From IMG/VR virus record IMGVR_UViG_3300043399_000587, positions 60,790 to 124,789 of that record: a stretch of 64,000 nt of DNA, one strand, 5' to 3'. Positions 25,683 to 34,550 of this stretch are shown one piece after another (position 1 is the first letter of the stretch; each line of letters opens with the position of its first letter). The DNA is from a virus. The position numbers were made by a program, and so were the translations under genes. The notes under the pieces were generated by a model. It had not been told where the DNA came from and made no database searches. It was given only the letters and a program-made list of their open reading frames with translations.

Positions 25683-26059
25683 TTAAAGGAATATCCGCCG
25701 GTCAAGGTATAATAGTACAGGGAGGCGGTGTTCCGCACATATCTAAATCATATAGCAGTTCAACTACGTATCTAGTAGGTTCTGTCATGTTTGATTTAGA
25801 TCAGCAGTGTCTTAAAGTATACGATGGCTCTGCATGGCAAACATGTTCTGGTGGCTTTGTTCAAATATCATTTGATAATGAAACAAAAAGTTTGTTAGAG
25901 TGGGCTAAGCAAAAGAGGCAAGAAGAACATGAACTCGATGCTCTTGCTCAGACTAATCCTACTATCAAAGACCTTATCAGACAAATAAAAGAAAAAGAAG
26001 AACAAATTTTGATTGTACAACAATTAATTAAAGAAGAAGTCAAAGTTGAAGCAAATTAA
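25679..26059 (+). CDS. Hypothetical protein with C-terminal coiled coil (126 aa)
   Basis: Gly/Ser-rich beta-like N-terminus ('GISAGQGIIVQGGG', 'VGSVMFDLDQQCLKVYDGSAW'), reminiscent of phage fibre modules, then a charged helix (~75-126) likely to form a coiled coil. It overlaps the clamp gene (ATGA) and the dpdA start. Function unknown; an oligomeric virion or adaptor protein is possible. Confidence 0.65.
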   Translation: MIKGISAGQGIIVQGGGVPHISKSYSSSTTYLVGSVMFDLDQQCLKVYDGSAWQTCSGGFVQISFDNETKSLLEWAKQKRQEEHELDALAQTNPTIKDLIRQIKEKEEQILIVQQLIKEEVKVEAN

Positions 26060-27584
26060 TTTATCAAATCAACAAAATCCCGACTGGGCACTGTTTTTGC
26101 CGGCAGTGTCTAGTTTCTTTATTACTGGTTTGGGTAAACAGCGTGAAGGTGAAAATTATTTTGAAGCTAACCGTATACCTGCAGGTTTTAACGGTGATGT
26201 TGAATGCTTGAATTTCTTAAACAGTAAGCAAGGACTATTCACATACAAGTGGGGTTTGTACTCTGCTGGCCATGCTAACTTAGATCCAACTAAAAACGAT
26301 AACGCAGAATCTATCATTCGTAAACGTGAAAGTGGTACGTTTATGTTAGGTGATAGCGGTGGCTTTCAAATTCTTAAAGGTCAATGGCCCGCTGACTGGA
26401 AAGATCCTAATTGTCCTAAGGCATTGGCAAAGCGTAAAGAAGTACTACTATGGATGGACACATACATGGATTACGGCATGTGTTTGGACGTACCCAGTGA
26501 GAGCTATAGAAACACAAAAGCATTCGAACAACACAAAATTCGTAATCTTGCTGATGCTGTAAAAGCCACACATATAAATAACGAATACTTTATCAAAAAT
26601 CGTAACGGTAATTGCAAATTCTTAAACGTCATGCAAGGACTAACGCATGAAGATAGTGATAGCTGGTACGAAGAAATGAAAAAGTACTGTGATCCAAAAG
26701 TATACCCTGATAATCATTTCAATGGCTGGGCATTTGGTGGTCAGAATAAGATTGACGTAGACTTGATGTTGCGTAGGCTTGTTGGTATTATTCATGATGG
26801 TTTACTACAAGAAGGTAAGCACGATTTACTTCACTGCTTGGGTGTAAGTATCATGGAGTACGCTGTACTCTTTAGTGACATACAACGAGCCATACGAAAA
26901 TATCATAATCCCAAATTTCAAATTACTTTTGACTGTGCTAGTCCATTTTTTAGTGCGGCTAAAGGTCTTGCTTATTTCAATACTAGCATTGAGCACAACA
27001 AGAAGTGGTCTTACAGTATGGAAAAGACCGCAGAAAATAAAGATTATGCCAACGATAACCGTAAGTTTATCGACGCTGTTTTACAAGACGGCATCCATAA
27101 GTTATTTGCAGATAGTCCAGTTACTGATAGAATGTTAGTTCGTGACTTGTGTTATCGTGGTCATGGATTTATAAACAATCAAGGTAAAGAAACAAAAACA
27201 AGTTGGGACACATTAAGTTATACGTTGTTACAAGCACATAATGTTTATCAACATATTGTAGCAGTACAAGAAGCTAATCGTAGATATGGACAAGGTATAA
27301 TGCCTAAGATGCTAATAAACAAATTTGAAGATATGCATTTTGGAGATGTCATTGACGAAATTTTTAAACTTAACAACAAAGATAAAAGTTTAGCATTAAT
27401 TAAACAACATGAGAATCTATGGACTCAAATGCAAAGTGGTAGCCAAGGATTGAGTGGTAAAAAAACAATTAACGCAATCACTATGTTTAATAAGCTATTT
27501 GAAGATCAACCTAATTTTGAATCGGAATTAGTTGATAACGAAGATGACGGAAACGAAATTATTAATTCGGCATTAGGAGAATGA
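26046..27584 (+). CDS. dpdA: DpdA-type DNA guanine transglycosylase
   Basis: 512 aa from a TTG start (no ATG until inside the conserved core). TGT-like (β/α)8 barrel: 'GTFMLGDSGGFQILKG' carries the substrate-pocket D-S-G-G-F-Q, 'MDYGMCLDVPSESY' is the region with an expected catalytic Asp, and 'FNGWAFGGQNK' replaces the GGL(A) motif. DpdA exchanges guanine in DNA for a 7-deazaguanine, protecting phage DNA from restriction. Pathway genes folE, queD and queE follow at 32-36 kb. This is a long phage-type DpdA; no tRNA-binding PUA domain is seen. Confidence 0.85.
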   Translation: MKQINLSNQQNPDWALFLPAVSSFFITGLGKQREGENYFEANRIPAGFNGDVECLNFLNSKQGLFTYKWGLYSAGHANLDPTKNDNAESIIRKRESGTFMLGDSGGFQILKGQWPADWKDPNCPKALAKRKEVLLWMDTYMDYGMCLDVPSESYRNTKAFEQHKIRNLADAVKATHINNEYFIKNRNGNCKFLNVMQGLTHEDSDSWYEEMKKYCDPKVYPDNHFNGWAFGGQNKIDVDLMLRRLVGIIHDGLLQEGKHDLLHCLGVSIMEYAVLFSDIQRAIRKYHNPKFQITFDCASPFFSAAKGLAYFNTSIEHNKKWSYSMEKTAENKDYANDNRKFIDAVLQDGIHKLFADSPVTDRMLVRDLCYRGHGFINNQGKETKTSWDTLSYTLLQAHNVYQHIVAVQEANRRYGQGIMPKMLINKFEDMHFGDVIDEIFKLNNKDKSLALIKQHENLWTQMQSGSQGLSGKKTINAITMFNKLFEDQPNFESELVDNEDDGNEIINSALGE

Positions 27585-27585
27585 T

Positions 27586-27789
27586 ATGTATAGTGAAAAA
27601 ATTCGTAGACTTGAAAACGTGTTCGCGGATCAAACAACAAAGATTGATCTTTTAAAAAATGATGCTAGTAAAGCAATGGAATTAAAAACGTTAATAGAAC
27701 AACGATCAAACACGTTAACTGAATTGAGCAAGTTGAGACGTTTACAATATGAAGAACATGAAAGAGTTAGATTTGATGATGACCGCTGA
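27586..27789 (+). CDS. Small coiled-coil protein (67 aa)
   Basis: Heptad-like charged helix throughout ('IRRLENVFADQTTKIDLLKNDASKAMELKTLIEQR'). Starts one base after the dpdA stop, so co-translated. Could be an accessory subunit; no family recognised. Confidence 0.6.
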   Translation: MYSEKIRRLENVFADQTTKIDLLKNDASKAMELKTLIEQRSNTLTELSKLRRLQYEEHERVRFDDDR

Positions 27790-27885
27790 AATTAAAATAT
27801 ACGGAAAGTCTAAACATAAACTTAATCCTTTATAATTGCTTTTCGTGTTTCAATAACTTAAAATACATGTCAAGAAAGAAATAAT

Positions 27886-28341
27886 ATGAACATGCAACGT
27901 GATACCGAGCTTCAACTGAAGCGTGAAAGAATTCGTAATAAAGCTAATAGAATGATCTGGGTTACCTTTAGAAAAGAAGGTGTTCATAAATATCCGGCGG
28001 CAGCCAGCGATCCGAAACTTAAAACAGAAGATATGTATGATGTTTCTTTTTTGGGTTATCCTCATAGACATATTTTTCATTTTAATGTTGCTATTCAAGT
28101 TTGGCATAACGATAGGGATATAGAATTCATCCAATTTAAGCGTTGGCTTGAACAATTGTGTGACCAAGGTTTATTGTCTCTAGACTTTAAAAGCTGCGAA
28201 ATGATTAGTGATGACTTGTATGAACTAATTGCTAATCGTTATCCAGGACGTGACATTGAAATTACCGTCAGTGAAGATGGTGAAAACGGTGCCACAATTC
28301 ATTATAAAACTCATCAACCTATTCAACAACTAGCCATATAA
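27886..28341 (+). CDS. Conserved phage protein, possible T-fold relative (151 aa)
   Basis: Recognisable by 'WVTFRKEGVHKYPAAA', 'DVSFLGYPHRHIFHFNVAIQVWHNDRDIEFIQFKRWL' and 'KSCEMISDDLYELIANRYPGRDIEITVSEDGENGA', a combination I associate with T4-like marine phages. The H-R-H...H-F strand plus a later C-E-M helix and a final S-E-D-G strand recall the 6-pyruvoyl-tetrahydropterin synthase/QueD T-fold, but the similarity is weak and no function is established. Lies between dpdA and folE. Confidence 0.65.
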   Translation: MNMQRDTELQLKRERIRNKANRMIWVTFRKEGVHKYPAAASDPKLKTEDMYDVSFLGYPHRHIFHFNVAIQVWHNDRDIEFIQFKRWLEQLCDQGLLSLDFKSCEMISDDLYELIANRYPGRDIEITVSEDGENGATIHYKTHQPIQQLAI

Positions 28342-28352
28342 GGAGAAACGTA

Positions 28353-28562
28353 ATGGCAAAACCTGATATTAAACCTAATCCTCGTGTTAATCAAATTTTT
28401 GAGGACTTAGAAAAGTATCTTGAATTCTGTAAGACTTATGGTTATAAGTTTGACGAAGCCGAGATATACAATAATAAAAGTTTTATATATCGACAGTTTA
28501 CTAAATATCTTACAGGAAAACCTGTAAAAGATATGTGGGAAACTGATGCTAAAACCGAATAA
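28353..28562 (+). CDS. Small conserved phage protein (69 aa)
   Basis: MAKPDIKPNPRVNQIFEDLEKYLEFC...; helical with aromatic residues, RBS AAGGAG. The 3' end overlaps the next gene by 17 bp. Similar short proteins occur in T4-like marine phages. Function unknown. Confidence 0.65.
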   Translation: MAKPDIKPNPRVNQIFEDLEKYLEFCKTYGYKFDEAEIYNNKSFIYRQFTKYLTGKPVKDMWETDAKTE

Positions 28563-29316
28563 AGTTGTACTGGTGACCGGAGGATTTGATCCTATTCACT
28601 CCGGTCACATCGAGTATTTCAAAGCAGCAAAAGAATTGGGAGACATTCTAGTAGTAGGACTTAATTCTGATGCATGGTTGGCCCGTAAAAAGGGCCAACC
28701 TTTTATGCCATTTATAGAACGACACAGTATTATCGAACATTTGTATATGGTAGATCATTGTATCATTTTCAATGATAATGACGACTCTAGTATTGAGGCG
28801 ATTAAAAATGTAAGAATGCTATATCCAGACTGTGAAATAGTTTTTGCCAACGGCGGTGATCGAACTAAAGAAAACATACTCGAAATGCAACACCAAGATT
28901 CAAATCTAACGTTTGAATTTGAAGTGGGTGGAGCTATTAAAAAAAATAGTTCTAGTTGGCTGTTACAAGAATGGAAAAATCCTAAATACAAACGGCCATG
29001 GGGATGGTATCGGGTACTAGATGACAAACCTGGTTATAAAGTAAAAGAATTAGTTATAGAACCGGGTGAAAAACTAAGTATGCAACGTCACCTTTTACGA
29101 TCGGAGCATTGGTATGTTCTTAAGGGCAAATGCGATGTTGCAACTATATACAATAATGTTAAAATGACAATCACAAAGGAAGTAAACGAAACCTACATCA
29201 TTGGGCAAGGTGTTTGGCATCAAGGTCAAAATAATTACGCTGACCCGTGTCATATACTAGAAGTTCAATATGGTCTACGTTGTGTAGAAGAAGATATAGA
29301 GAGAAAAGATGCGTAA
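28546..29316 (+). CDS. Sugar nucleotidyltransferase fused to a cupin (ManC-type) domain
   Basis: 256 aa. Residues 1-~135: HldE/RfaE-C-like nucleotidyltransferase with 'TGGFDPIHSGHIEYF' (HxGH) and 'KKNSSSWLL' in place of ISST. Residues ~145-250: type-II mannose-6-phosphate isomerase/ManC-like cupin ('RPWGWYRVL', 'KELVIEPGEKLSMQRHLLRSEHWYVLKG', 'YIIGQGVWHQGQN') with the metal-binding H/E set. It probably activates a sugar phosphate to a nucleotide sugar for the glycosyltransferase that overlaps its 3' end. The fusion order is unusual. Confidence 0.8.
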   Translation: MLKPNKVVLVTGGFDPIHSGHIEYFKAAKELGDILVVGLNSDAWLARKKGQPFMPFIERHSIIEHLYMVDHCIIFNDNDDSSIEAIKNVRMLYPDCEIVFANGGDRTKENILEMQHQDSNLTFEFEVGGAIKKNSSSWLLQEWKNPKYKRPWGWYRVLDDKPGYKVKELVIEPGEKLSMQRHLLRSEHWYVLKGKCDVATIYNNVKMTITKEVNETYIIGQGVWHQGQNNYADPCHILEVQYGLRCVEEDIERKDA

Positions 29317-30487
29317 ATTATTTTATATGGGACTTGAGCCCTACAAAGCTAGATATACACTACAATTGCAAGATTGGAACGTAGAAGTTTTTAAACGTAG
29401 AAAAATTAACTACGTTGTTGTACCCGGTGAAACACTTAGCAATGACAAGGCTATCGTGACTGGCCAAGTATTAGATGCACATGGGCGTACCTATTTCGGT
29501 ATGAGCCAACTAATGAATTTAGTAAAAATGATGAAGCACGGGGAAGTTACTAATGAAGATGTTATCTACTTTGAGGACATGTTTCAGCCCGGTATCGAAA
29601 GCTTACCTTATATACTCAATCAAGTTCCTAGTGATTCATGTCCCCGTATCTATGTTCGCTGTCTTGCTCAGTCCATTGATCCTGATGATTTTGTGCATGT
29701 ATGGGGTATGGCGAAGTGGATGGGACACTACGAAAAAATGGTTAATGAGTTCGTGGACGGAGTTCTCGCCACGAACGAAGAAATGGTTGCTCATATGCGT
29801 ATTGCTGGATGGACTGCTCCTATTTACAATATTAGCGGTTTAGCATTCGGTAAAAATGAAGTTGTTAGTCGTGTAGAAAAGTATGTACCTTTTCATGAAC
29901 GTAGGAATCGAGTAGTTTTTTCTGCACGTTGGGATCAAGAAAAACAACCAGATTTTTACATGGATCTTATTGAAGCTTGGCACAAGCGTCACCCTAATCA
30001 AAATATTACGTTTGCTGTATGTAGTGGCGGAAAATTAAAAAGCAACAACGATAGTTACATGAAGCGAACTAGAAAATTACAAGATGAAGGTAAGCTTTTC
30101 GTATACGAAGATTTAGAAAAAAATGATTACTATGATATTGTCAACAACAGTAAGGTAGTGTTCAATTGTGCGTTACAAGATTGGGTTAGTAATACAGTAA
30201 GCGAAGCCGATGCACTTGGTTGCAATGTATTATATCCTGCATATCGTAGTTTTCCCGAAACATTCGCCAATGATCATGAGCGCATGTATATTCCATGGTC
30301 TATAGATGACGCATTAAACAAGTTAGAGCAATTGATCAAGAGGCCACATCCTAACATTGGAAAGATCAGCTCTTATAACAATAGTACTATAGATAGGATA
30401 TGTGATATCCTTGAAGGTAAAGGGGACAAATATCTTAGAATGTCGTCAGATTATAGAAAACACACACGAGAATCAAAATATGCTTGA
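29309..30487 (+). CDS. GT-B glycosyltransferase (GT4-like)
   Basis: 392 aa, overlapping the nucleotidyltransferase-cupin gene by 8 bp. The C-terminal Rossmann half has '[24 protein letters not shown]' and '[31 protein letters not shown]', the E-x(7)-E-like donor site of GT4 enzymes. The N-terminal half is the acceptor domain. Substrate may be the modified DNA, capsid or surface glycans; undetermined. Confidence 0.75.
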   Translation: MRKLFYMGLEPYKARYTLQLQDWNVEVFKRRKINYVVVPGETLSNDKAIVTGQVLDAHGRTYFGMSQLMNLVKMMKHGEVTNEDVIYFEDMFQPGIESLPYILNQVPSDSCPRIYVRCLAQSIDPDDFVHVWGMAKWMGHYEKMVNEFVDGVLATNEEMVAHMRIAGWTAPIYNISGLAFGKNEVVSRVEKYVPFHERRNRVVFSARWDQEKQPDFYMDLIEAWHKRHPNQNITFAVCSGGKLKSNNDSYMKRTRKLQDEGKLFVYEDLEKNDYYDIVNNSKVVFNCALQDWVSNTVSEADALGCNVLYPAYRSFPETFANDHERMYIPWSIDDALNKLEQLIKRPHPNIGKISSYNNSTIDRICDILEGKGDKYLRMSSDYRKHTRESKYA

Positions 30488-30504
30488 CAATTGTAGGAAA
30501 AATA

Positions 30505-31611
30505 ATGCTCATAGAAAATGAACCAAAGTTAGATTTCAAAGATGTTCTTATTAGGCCAAAGCGTAGTACGCTTAGCAGTCGCAAAGAGGTTGATTTAAAC
30601 CGCACGTATAAATTTAAACATAGTGGATGGGAATGGACTGGTGTCCCAATCATGGCTGCTAACATGGATGGAGTAGGAACTTTTAATATGGCAGAAGCAT
30701 TACAAGAACATAAAATGTTTACTTGTCTTGTTAAAAGTTATGTGCTGAATGATTTTATCTATATGCAAGAACTTATCAATGGCAAGCATTTTGCTGTTAG
30801 TACAGGGACCAGCGATCACGATTGGTCTAAATTACAACAAATTCTAAATGCATTTCCAGAATTTCATTTTATTTGCATTGACGTAGCAAATGGATACAGT
30901 GAACACTTTGGAGATTTTGTTGCTAAAGTTCGTGCTAGATATCCCAAACATACAATCATTGCTGGTAATGTTGTTACGGCAGATATGACACAGGAGTTAA
31001 TTTTACGTGGCGCAGATATTATTAAAGTTGGTATTGGGCCTGGTAGTGTTTGTACTACTCGTATTCAAACTGGGGTGGGCTACCCACAACTTAGTGCTAT
31101 TATTGAATGTGCCGATGCTGCTCACGGTCTTGGTGGTCATATTGTGGCTGACGGTGGATGTACTTGTCCTGGTGATGTTGCTAAAGCTTTTGGTGCGGGT
31201 GCTGACTTCGTAATGCTAGGTGGTATGCTAGCTGGGCATGACGAGGGCGGTGGAGAAGTAATTACAAATCATTTTAAAACCAATGAAGTCCTAACCAAAG
31301 AAGTTGATAAAGATGGTATTATGCTAATTCATAACTATAAAGTTGAAGAAAAAAAGTTTGTTCAATTTTACGGTATGAGTAGTGATACTGCAATGGAAAA
31401 ACATCACGGTGGTGTAGCAAGTTATCGTAGTAGCGAAGGACGCACTGTAAAAATTCCTTACCGAGGCAAAGTAAATGATACTGTATTAGATTTGCTAGGT
31501 GGATTGCGTAGTGCTTGTACTTATGTGGGTGCCCCTACACTAAAACAACTTAGTAAATGTACCACTTTCATTAAAGTCAACAGACAAATTAATGATGTTT
31601 TCTTAAAGTGA
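30505..31611 (+). CDS. guaC: GMP reductase
   Basis: 368 aa from ATG 30505, with TAGGAAA upstream. IMPDH/GMPR barrel: '[18 protein letters not shown]' start, then '[38 protein letters not shown]' with the catalytic loop Cys, 'IVADGGC' and '[13 protein letters not shown]'. The absence of the CBS pair, and the GMPR-type '[10 protein letters not shown]', favour GMP reductase (GMP to IMP, NADPH) over IMP dehydrogenase. It may rebalance purines from degraded host DNA while folE consumes GTP for deazaguanine (inference). Confidence 0.88.
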   Translation: MLIENEPKLDFKDVLIRPKRSTLSSRKEVDLNRTYKFKHSGWEWTGVPIMAANMDGVGTFNMAEALQEHKMFTCLVKSYVLNDFIYMQELINGKHFAVSTGTSDHDWSKLQQILNAFPEFHFICIDVANGYSEHFGDFVAKVRARYPKHTIIAGNVVTADMTQELILRGADIIKVGIGPGSVCTTRIQTGVGYPQLSAIIECADAAHGLGGHIVADGGCTCPGDVAKAFGAGADFVMLGGMLAGHDEGGGEVITNHFKTNEVLTKEVDKDGIMLIHNYKVEEKKFVQFYGMSSDTAMEKHHGGVASYRSSEGRTVKIPYRGKVNDTVLDLLGGLRSACTYVGAPTLKQLSKCTTFIKVNRQINDVFLK

Positions 31612-31617
31612 TAAATA
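31610..31617 (+). promoter_or_regulatory. Late promoter GATAAATA overlapping an inverted repeat
   Basis: GATAAATA overlaps the left arm of the inverted repeat 31615-31625 / 31688-31698. Late transcripts starting just downstream would lack most of the left arm and so could not fold the start codon away. Confidence 0.65.
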
Positions 31618-31698
31618 CATATGTTGCATAAAGGCAACTAATTAGACTTAGGTCTCGTTGAGCATTAACGTTAGATGCTTTGAAAGGAACATATGTAT
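31615..31698 (+). promoter_or_regulatory. Inverted repeat sequestering the homing-endonuclease start
   Basis: Left arm ATACATATGTT (31615-31625) and right arm AACATATGTAT (31688-31698) are perfect 11-bp complements. The right arm contains the ATG (31693) and the end of the AAAGGA RBS. Read-through transcripts from guaC would mask the start. Same logic as the stem-loop plus late promoter of T4 I-TevI. Confidence 0.65.
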
Positions 31699-32370
31699 AA
31701 ACTTTATCAAATAACCAATACGATTAACGGAAAATCGTACATAGGTATCACAAAACTCTCAATACATGAAAGATGGAATGTTCATGTATCCAATTCAAGA
31801 AAGCCCAAATATCCAATACATCATGCTATAGCAAAATATGGGCATGAAGTATTTATTATTAAATTGCTTGAAGAAAGTGAAGACCGCAACCTTATTTCTT
31901 CTTTAGAAGAATCAACTATTCGGCAATTAAAAACGCATATAACACAACAAGGGTATAATATTGCTAAAGGTGGCTTCGGCGGAGATTTAGGTCTAGTTGT
32001 AAATCATAAAAGAAAAGAAACAATAAAAAATCTAAGCCCAGAGAAGAAACAAGAATGGACTAAGAATCTTAGCATGGTAAGAATAGGAAAGAAACATTCT
32101 ACCCAAACTAAGGAAAAAATGTCTAAGTTACAAAAAGATCGAGGCGGGTACGGTCCTGAAAAACATTCAGCCTCAACTAAAGAAAAAATCTCAAAGGGTA
32201 ATAGAGGAAAAACTCGTTCAGAAATCTCTAGACAACACTATAGAGAATCTGCTAAAATAAGAGGAACTGGCCCTCAATTACAAGGTAAAAAAGTTAGTTG
32301 CCTTTGCTGTAATAGAGCATGGGATTTAGGTAATTTCGCACAGCACATAAGGAAAATAAATGAGTTTTAA
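31693..32370 (+). CDS. Free-standing GIY-YIG homing endonuclease
   Basis: 225 aa. The N-terminal GIY-YIG domain is recognisable from 'YKLYQITNTINGKSYIGITK' (Y..YIG) with Arg in 'HERWNVH' and the catalytic Glu in 'ESTIRQL'. Then two or three NUMOD3 DNA-binding motifs ('HSTQTKEKMSKLQK', 'HSASTKEKISKGNRG') and a C-terminal CxxC zinc-finger-like 'VSCLCCNRAW'. It sits between guaC and folE; the flanking DNA does not form a group I intron, so it is an intergenic homing gene. Ends 11 bp inside folE. Confidence 0.88.
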   Translation: MYKLYQITNTINGKSYIGITKLSIHERWNVHVSNSRKPKYPIHHAIAKYGHEVFIIKLLEESEDRNLISSLEESTIRQLKTHITQQGYNIAKGGFGGDLGLVVNHKRKETIKNLSPEKKQEWTKNLSMVRIGKKHSTQTKEKMSKLQKDRGGYGPEKHSASTKEKISKGNRGKTRSEISRQHYRESAKIRGTGPQLQGKKVSCLCCNRAWDLGNFAQHIRKINEF

Positions 32371-33040
32371 CAAACAAAAAACAGACCCTGCACTAGGATT
32401 AAAAGTACATGAACATTTGGTTAAAATGGGAGTAGAAACGCCAACTGTTGTTAATGGATTGAGCCGAACAGACAAAATAGATATTATTGAAGCAAAATTT
32501 ACAGACATTATGAAGGCATTAGGTCTTGATTTGACTGATGACAGCCTAATTGAAACTCCTAAGCGAGTGGCAAAAATGATGGTAACCGAAACAATGTGGG
32601 GATTAGACTACGAGGCTTTTCCTAAGTGCACAACAGTAAATAATAAGATGAAGTATAACGAAATGGTGGTAGAAAGAAATGTCTCAGTTCAAAGCAATTG
32701 TGAGCACCATTTTGTTGTTATTGATGGTCTTGCTACTGTGGCATATGTCCCTAAGGATAAAGTTCTGGGACTATCTAAAATCAATCGTATCGTAGAATAC
32801 TTTAGTAAGCGCCCACAAATTCAAGAGCGGCTAACCGAGCAGATTTTTCACACATTGCAGTTTATTCTTGAAACTGAAGATGTTGCTGTTATGATTGACG
32901 CGCAACATTATTGTGTCAAGAGCCGAGGCGTAGAAGATACTGGAAGTTCTACTGTCACAAGTAGATTGGGCGGTGGTTTCAAAACAGATCAAGCAGCCCG
33001 AGCAGAGTTTCTTAATATTGCTATGAAGGGCTGCAAGTAA
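32360..33040 (+). CDS. folE: GTP cyclohydrolase I
   Basis: 226 aa. Zinc site C-E-H-H in 'QSNCEHHF' and the distal Cys in 'DAQHYCVKSRGVEDTGSSTVTSRLGG'; other family motifs 'ETPKRVAKM' and 'VLGLSKINRIV'. Converts GTP to 7,8-dihydroneopterin triphosphate, the first step to 7-deazaguanine (and folate). With queD, queE and dpdA in the same region, the DNA-modification role is the better reading. The first codons overlap the homing-endonuclease end. Confidence 0.93.
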   Translation: MSFNKQKTDPALGLKVHEHLVKMGVETPTVVNGLSRTDKIDIIEAKFTDIMKALGLDLTDDSLIETPKRVAKMMVTETMWGLDYEAFPKCTTVNNKMKYNEMVVERNVSVQSNCEHHFVVIDGLATVAYVPKDKVLGLSKINRIVEYFSKRPQIQERLTEQIFHTLQFILETEDVAVMIDAQHYCVKSRGVEDTGSSTVTSRLGGGFKTDQAARAEFLNIAMKGCK

Positions 33041-33195
33041 TGGAGTACTTTATTTTTGGTATGGTAGTAGGATATTATATACTTTATCCTATTCAACAAG
33101 CTATCAACAAAGGTTTTTCTGAATCCCACAAATCAACATGTTGTGCTGGCAACTGTAATCAAGGTCGTAAGTGTACCTGTGTACCGAAGGATTAA
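33040..33195 (+). CDS. Small membrane-anchored Cys-rich protein (51 aa)
   Basis: One-base overlap with the folE stop (TAATG). One hydrophobic segment (residues 3-19), then a cluster 'CCAGNCNQGRKCTC'. Similar C-C-x-G-x-C-x-Q-G-R-x-C small proteins occur in bacteria and phages; function unknown. Confidence 0.65.
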   Translation: MEYFIFGMVVGYYILYPIQQAINKGFSESHKSTCCAGNCNQGRKCTCVPKD

Positions 33196-33197
33196 AA

Positions 33198-33434
33198 GTG
33201 GGATTTATAAAACCAATGGATTACAATGATGTACATCATCAAGTTTACATGGCGGGAATAGAACTTCATAGTCCATATAACGATGGCTACAATCAATGGA
33301 TGATTAAACAAGAGTTATATCGTATCAAATGGTTAGTAGATAACATTCTTAAGGATAGTCCTACTTTTTCAGGAGAGGAAGAATTCTTAAAAGAACATGA
33401 GCAAGTAGTAATGTGGCGTAAACTCAAAAATTAA
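33198..33434 (+). CDS. Hypothetical protein (78 aa)
   Basis: GTG start chosen because AAGGA lies 6 bases before it; an in-frame GTG at 33171 would overlap the previous gene. Aromatic and helical ('DGYNQWMIKQELYRIKWLVDNIL'). No family recognised. Confidence 0.6.
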   Translation: MGFIKPMDYNDVHHQVYMAGIELHSPYNDGYNQWMIKQELYRIKWLVDNILKDSPTFSGEEEFLKEHEQVVMWRKLKN

Positions 33435-33463
33435 AAATATAGAGTAAAGAAAGTTTTATATAA

Positions 33464-33931
33464 ATGATTTTCAACAGAGTTAAAGACCTTAAGGATCAAG
33501 GTAAAAGAATTGGTATAACGTTTAGCCAATTTGATTTGCTTCATGCAGGGCATATTGCTATGTTGGCTGAAGCTAAAAACCACTGTGATTATCTTATTGC
33601 AGGATTACAAAACAATGCAAATTGGGATCGCCCTGAAAAGAATGCACCCATTCAAAGTATTGTTGAAAGGCAAATACAATTAGCTGCGGTTAAGTTTGTA
33701 GATGAAATTGTCGTGTATAATACGGAAAAAGACTTAGAAGATATACTATTGACATTACCCGTAGATGTGCGTATACTAGGTGTTGAGTACATGGAGAAAG
33801 ATTTTACAGGACGAGCGATATGCGAGAAGCGAAAAATAGAACTTATATTCAATGGTCGTGATCATAGTTTCAGTAGTTCTAACCTACGCAAACGTGTTGC
33901 AGAAGCTGAACAAAATAAAAACAGTAAATAA
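33464..33931 (+). CDS. TagD-like cytidylyltransferase
   Basis: 155 aa, close to glycerol-3-phosphate cytidylyltransferase length. HxGH in 'FSQFDLLHAGHIAML', and 'HSFSSSNLRKRV' is the ISSTxLR motif. Makes a CDP-activated alcohol or sugar. One of several sugar-activation genes interleaved with folE/queD/queE. Confidence 0.8.
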   Translation: MIFNRVKDLKDQGKRIGITFSQFDLLHAGHIAMLAEAKNHCDYLIAGLQNNANWDRPEKNAPIQSIVERQIQLAAVKFVDEIVVYNTEKDLEDILLTLPVDVRILGVEYMEKDFTGRAICEKRKIELIFNGRDHSFSSSNLRKRVAEAEQNKNSK

Positions 33932-33935
33932 AGAT

Positions 33936-34009
33936 AGCGGTCTAGGGCATTCATCCCGCTTTACAAATTCTGCATGTCATCAAACTTGCTACTTTTAAAG
34001 GAGACTAGA
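33936..34009 (+). promoter_or_regulatory. Possible structured leader upstream of queD
   Basis: AGCGG (33936-33940) pairs with CCGCT (33956-33960). The loop begins TCTAG (33941-33945), which is complementary to CTAGA (34005-34009) between the RBS AAAGGAG and the ATG. Shape and the TTTACAAA tail recall H-type pseudoknot preQ1-I riboswitches, and the downstream gene is queD, but the loop is longer than consensus. Candidate only; the hairpin could equally be a weak terminator of the preceding gene. Confidence 0.3.
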
Positions 34010-34010
34010 G

Positions 34011-34526
34011 ATGGCAAACTTACAACCAATAGCTTACAAATATGTGAGCACAAAAGAATATCACGATGCGTTTCCGTGTGCATATCGCCAATGGCGTGCT
34101 AATAGTCATTGTAATCTTATACACGGTTATAGTTTCAGTATGAAATTCTATTTTGGTACAAATGAGTTAGATGTTCGTAACTGGGCTATGGACTACGGTG
34201 GATTAAAAGAATTAAAGAAAATTCTTGAGGATCAATTTGATCATACACTACTAGTTGCAGAAGACGATCCGGAATTAGAAACATTTAAGATGTTACAAGA
34301 AAAGAAGTTGGCTAAACTTACCATACTTCCTAGATTGGGATGTGAGGGCTTAGCTGATATGCTTTACAAATACGTAAACAGTGTATACATCCCAGACATG
34401 TTGGGTGAGCATGAAGCAACTAGATTGTGGTGCTACCGTGTAGAGGTTCGTGAGACACAAAGCAATATGGCTTTCCGTGAAGGTCACCGCGAATGGAATG
34501 AGGACTTGTCTGAAGGATTTGAGTAA
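34011..34526 (+). CDS. queD: 6-carboxy-tetrahydropterin synthase (QueD)
   Basis: 171 aa T-fold enzyme. Zinc ligands in 'HDAFPC...NSHCNLIHGYSF' (H, H-x-H-like 'IHGYS'), the catalytic Cys in 'SHCN', and signatures 'AMDYGGLKELK' and 'QFDHTLLV'. Second step of the deazaguanine pathway: dihydroneopterin triphosphate to CPH4. Strong RBS AAAGGAG. Slightly longer than most QueD because of 'KKLAKLTILPRLGCEGLADML'. Confidence 0.88.
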   Translation: MANLQPIAYKYVSTKEYHDAFPCAYRQWRANSHCNLIHGYSFSMKFYFGTNELDVRNWAMDYGGLKELKKILEDQFDHTLLVAEDDPELETFKMLQEKKLAKLTILPRLGCEGLADMLYKYVNSVYIPDMLGEHEATRLWCYRVEVRETQSNMAFREGHREWNEDLSEGFE

Positions 34527-34550
34527 AAATATGAAGGTTTGAACTTGTAA

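Noticed and set aside
30484-30506. TTGACA at 30484 as a promoter for guaC
   Set aside because: No acceptable -10 box 16-18 bp downstream; it also overlaps the start region and upstream stop.
31612-31692. Possible group I intron around the first homing endonuclease
   Set aside because: guaC and folE are both complete on either side and the flank is too short for an intron core; an intergenic free-standing homing gene explains it.
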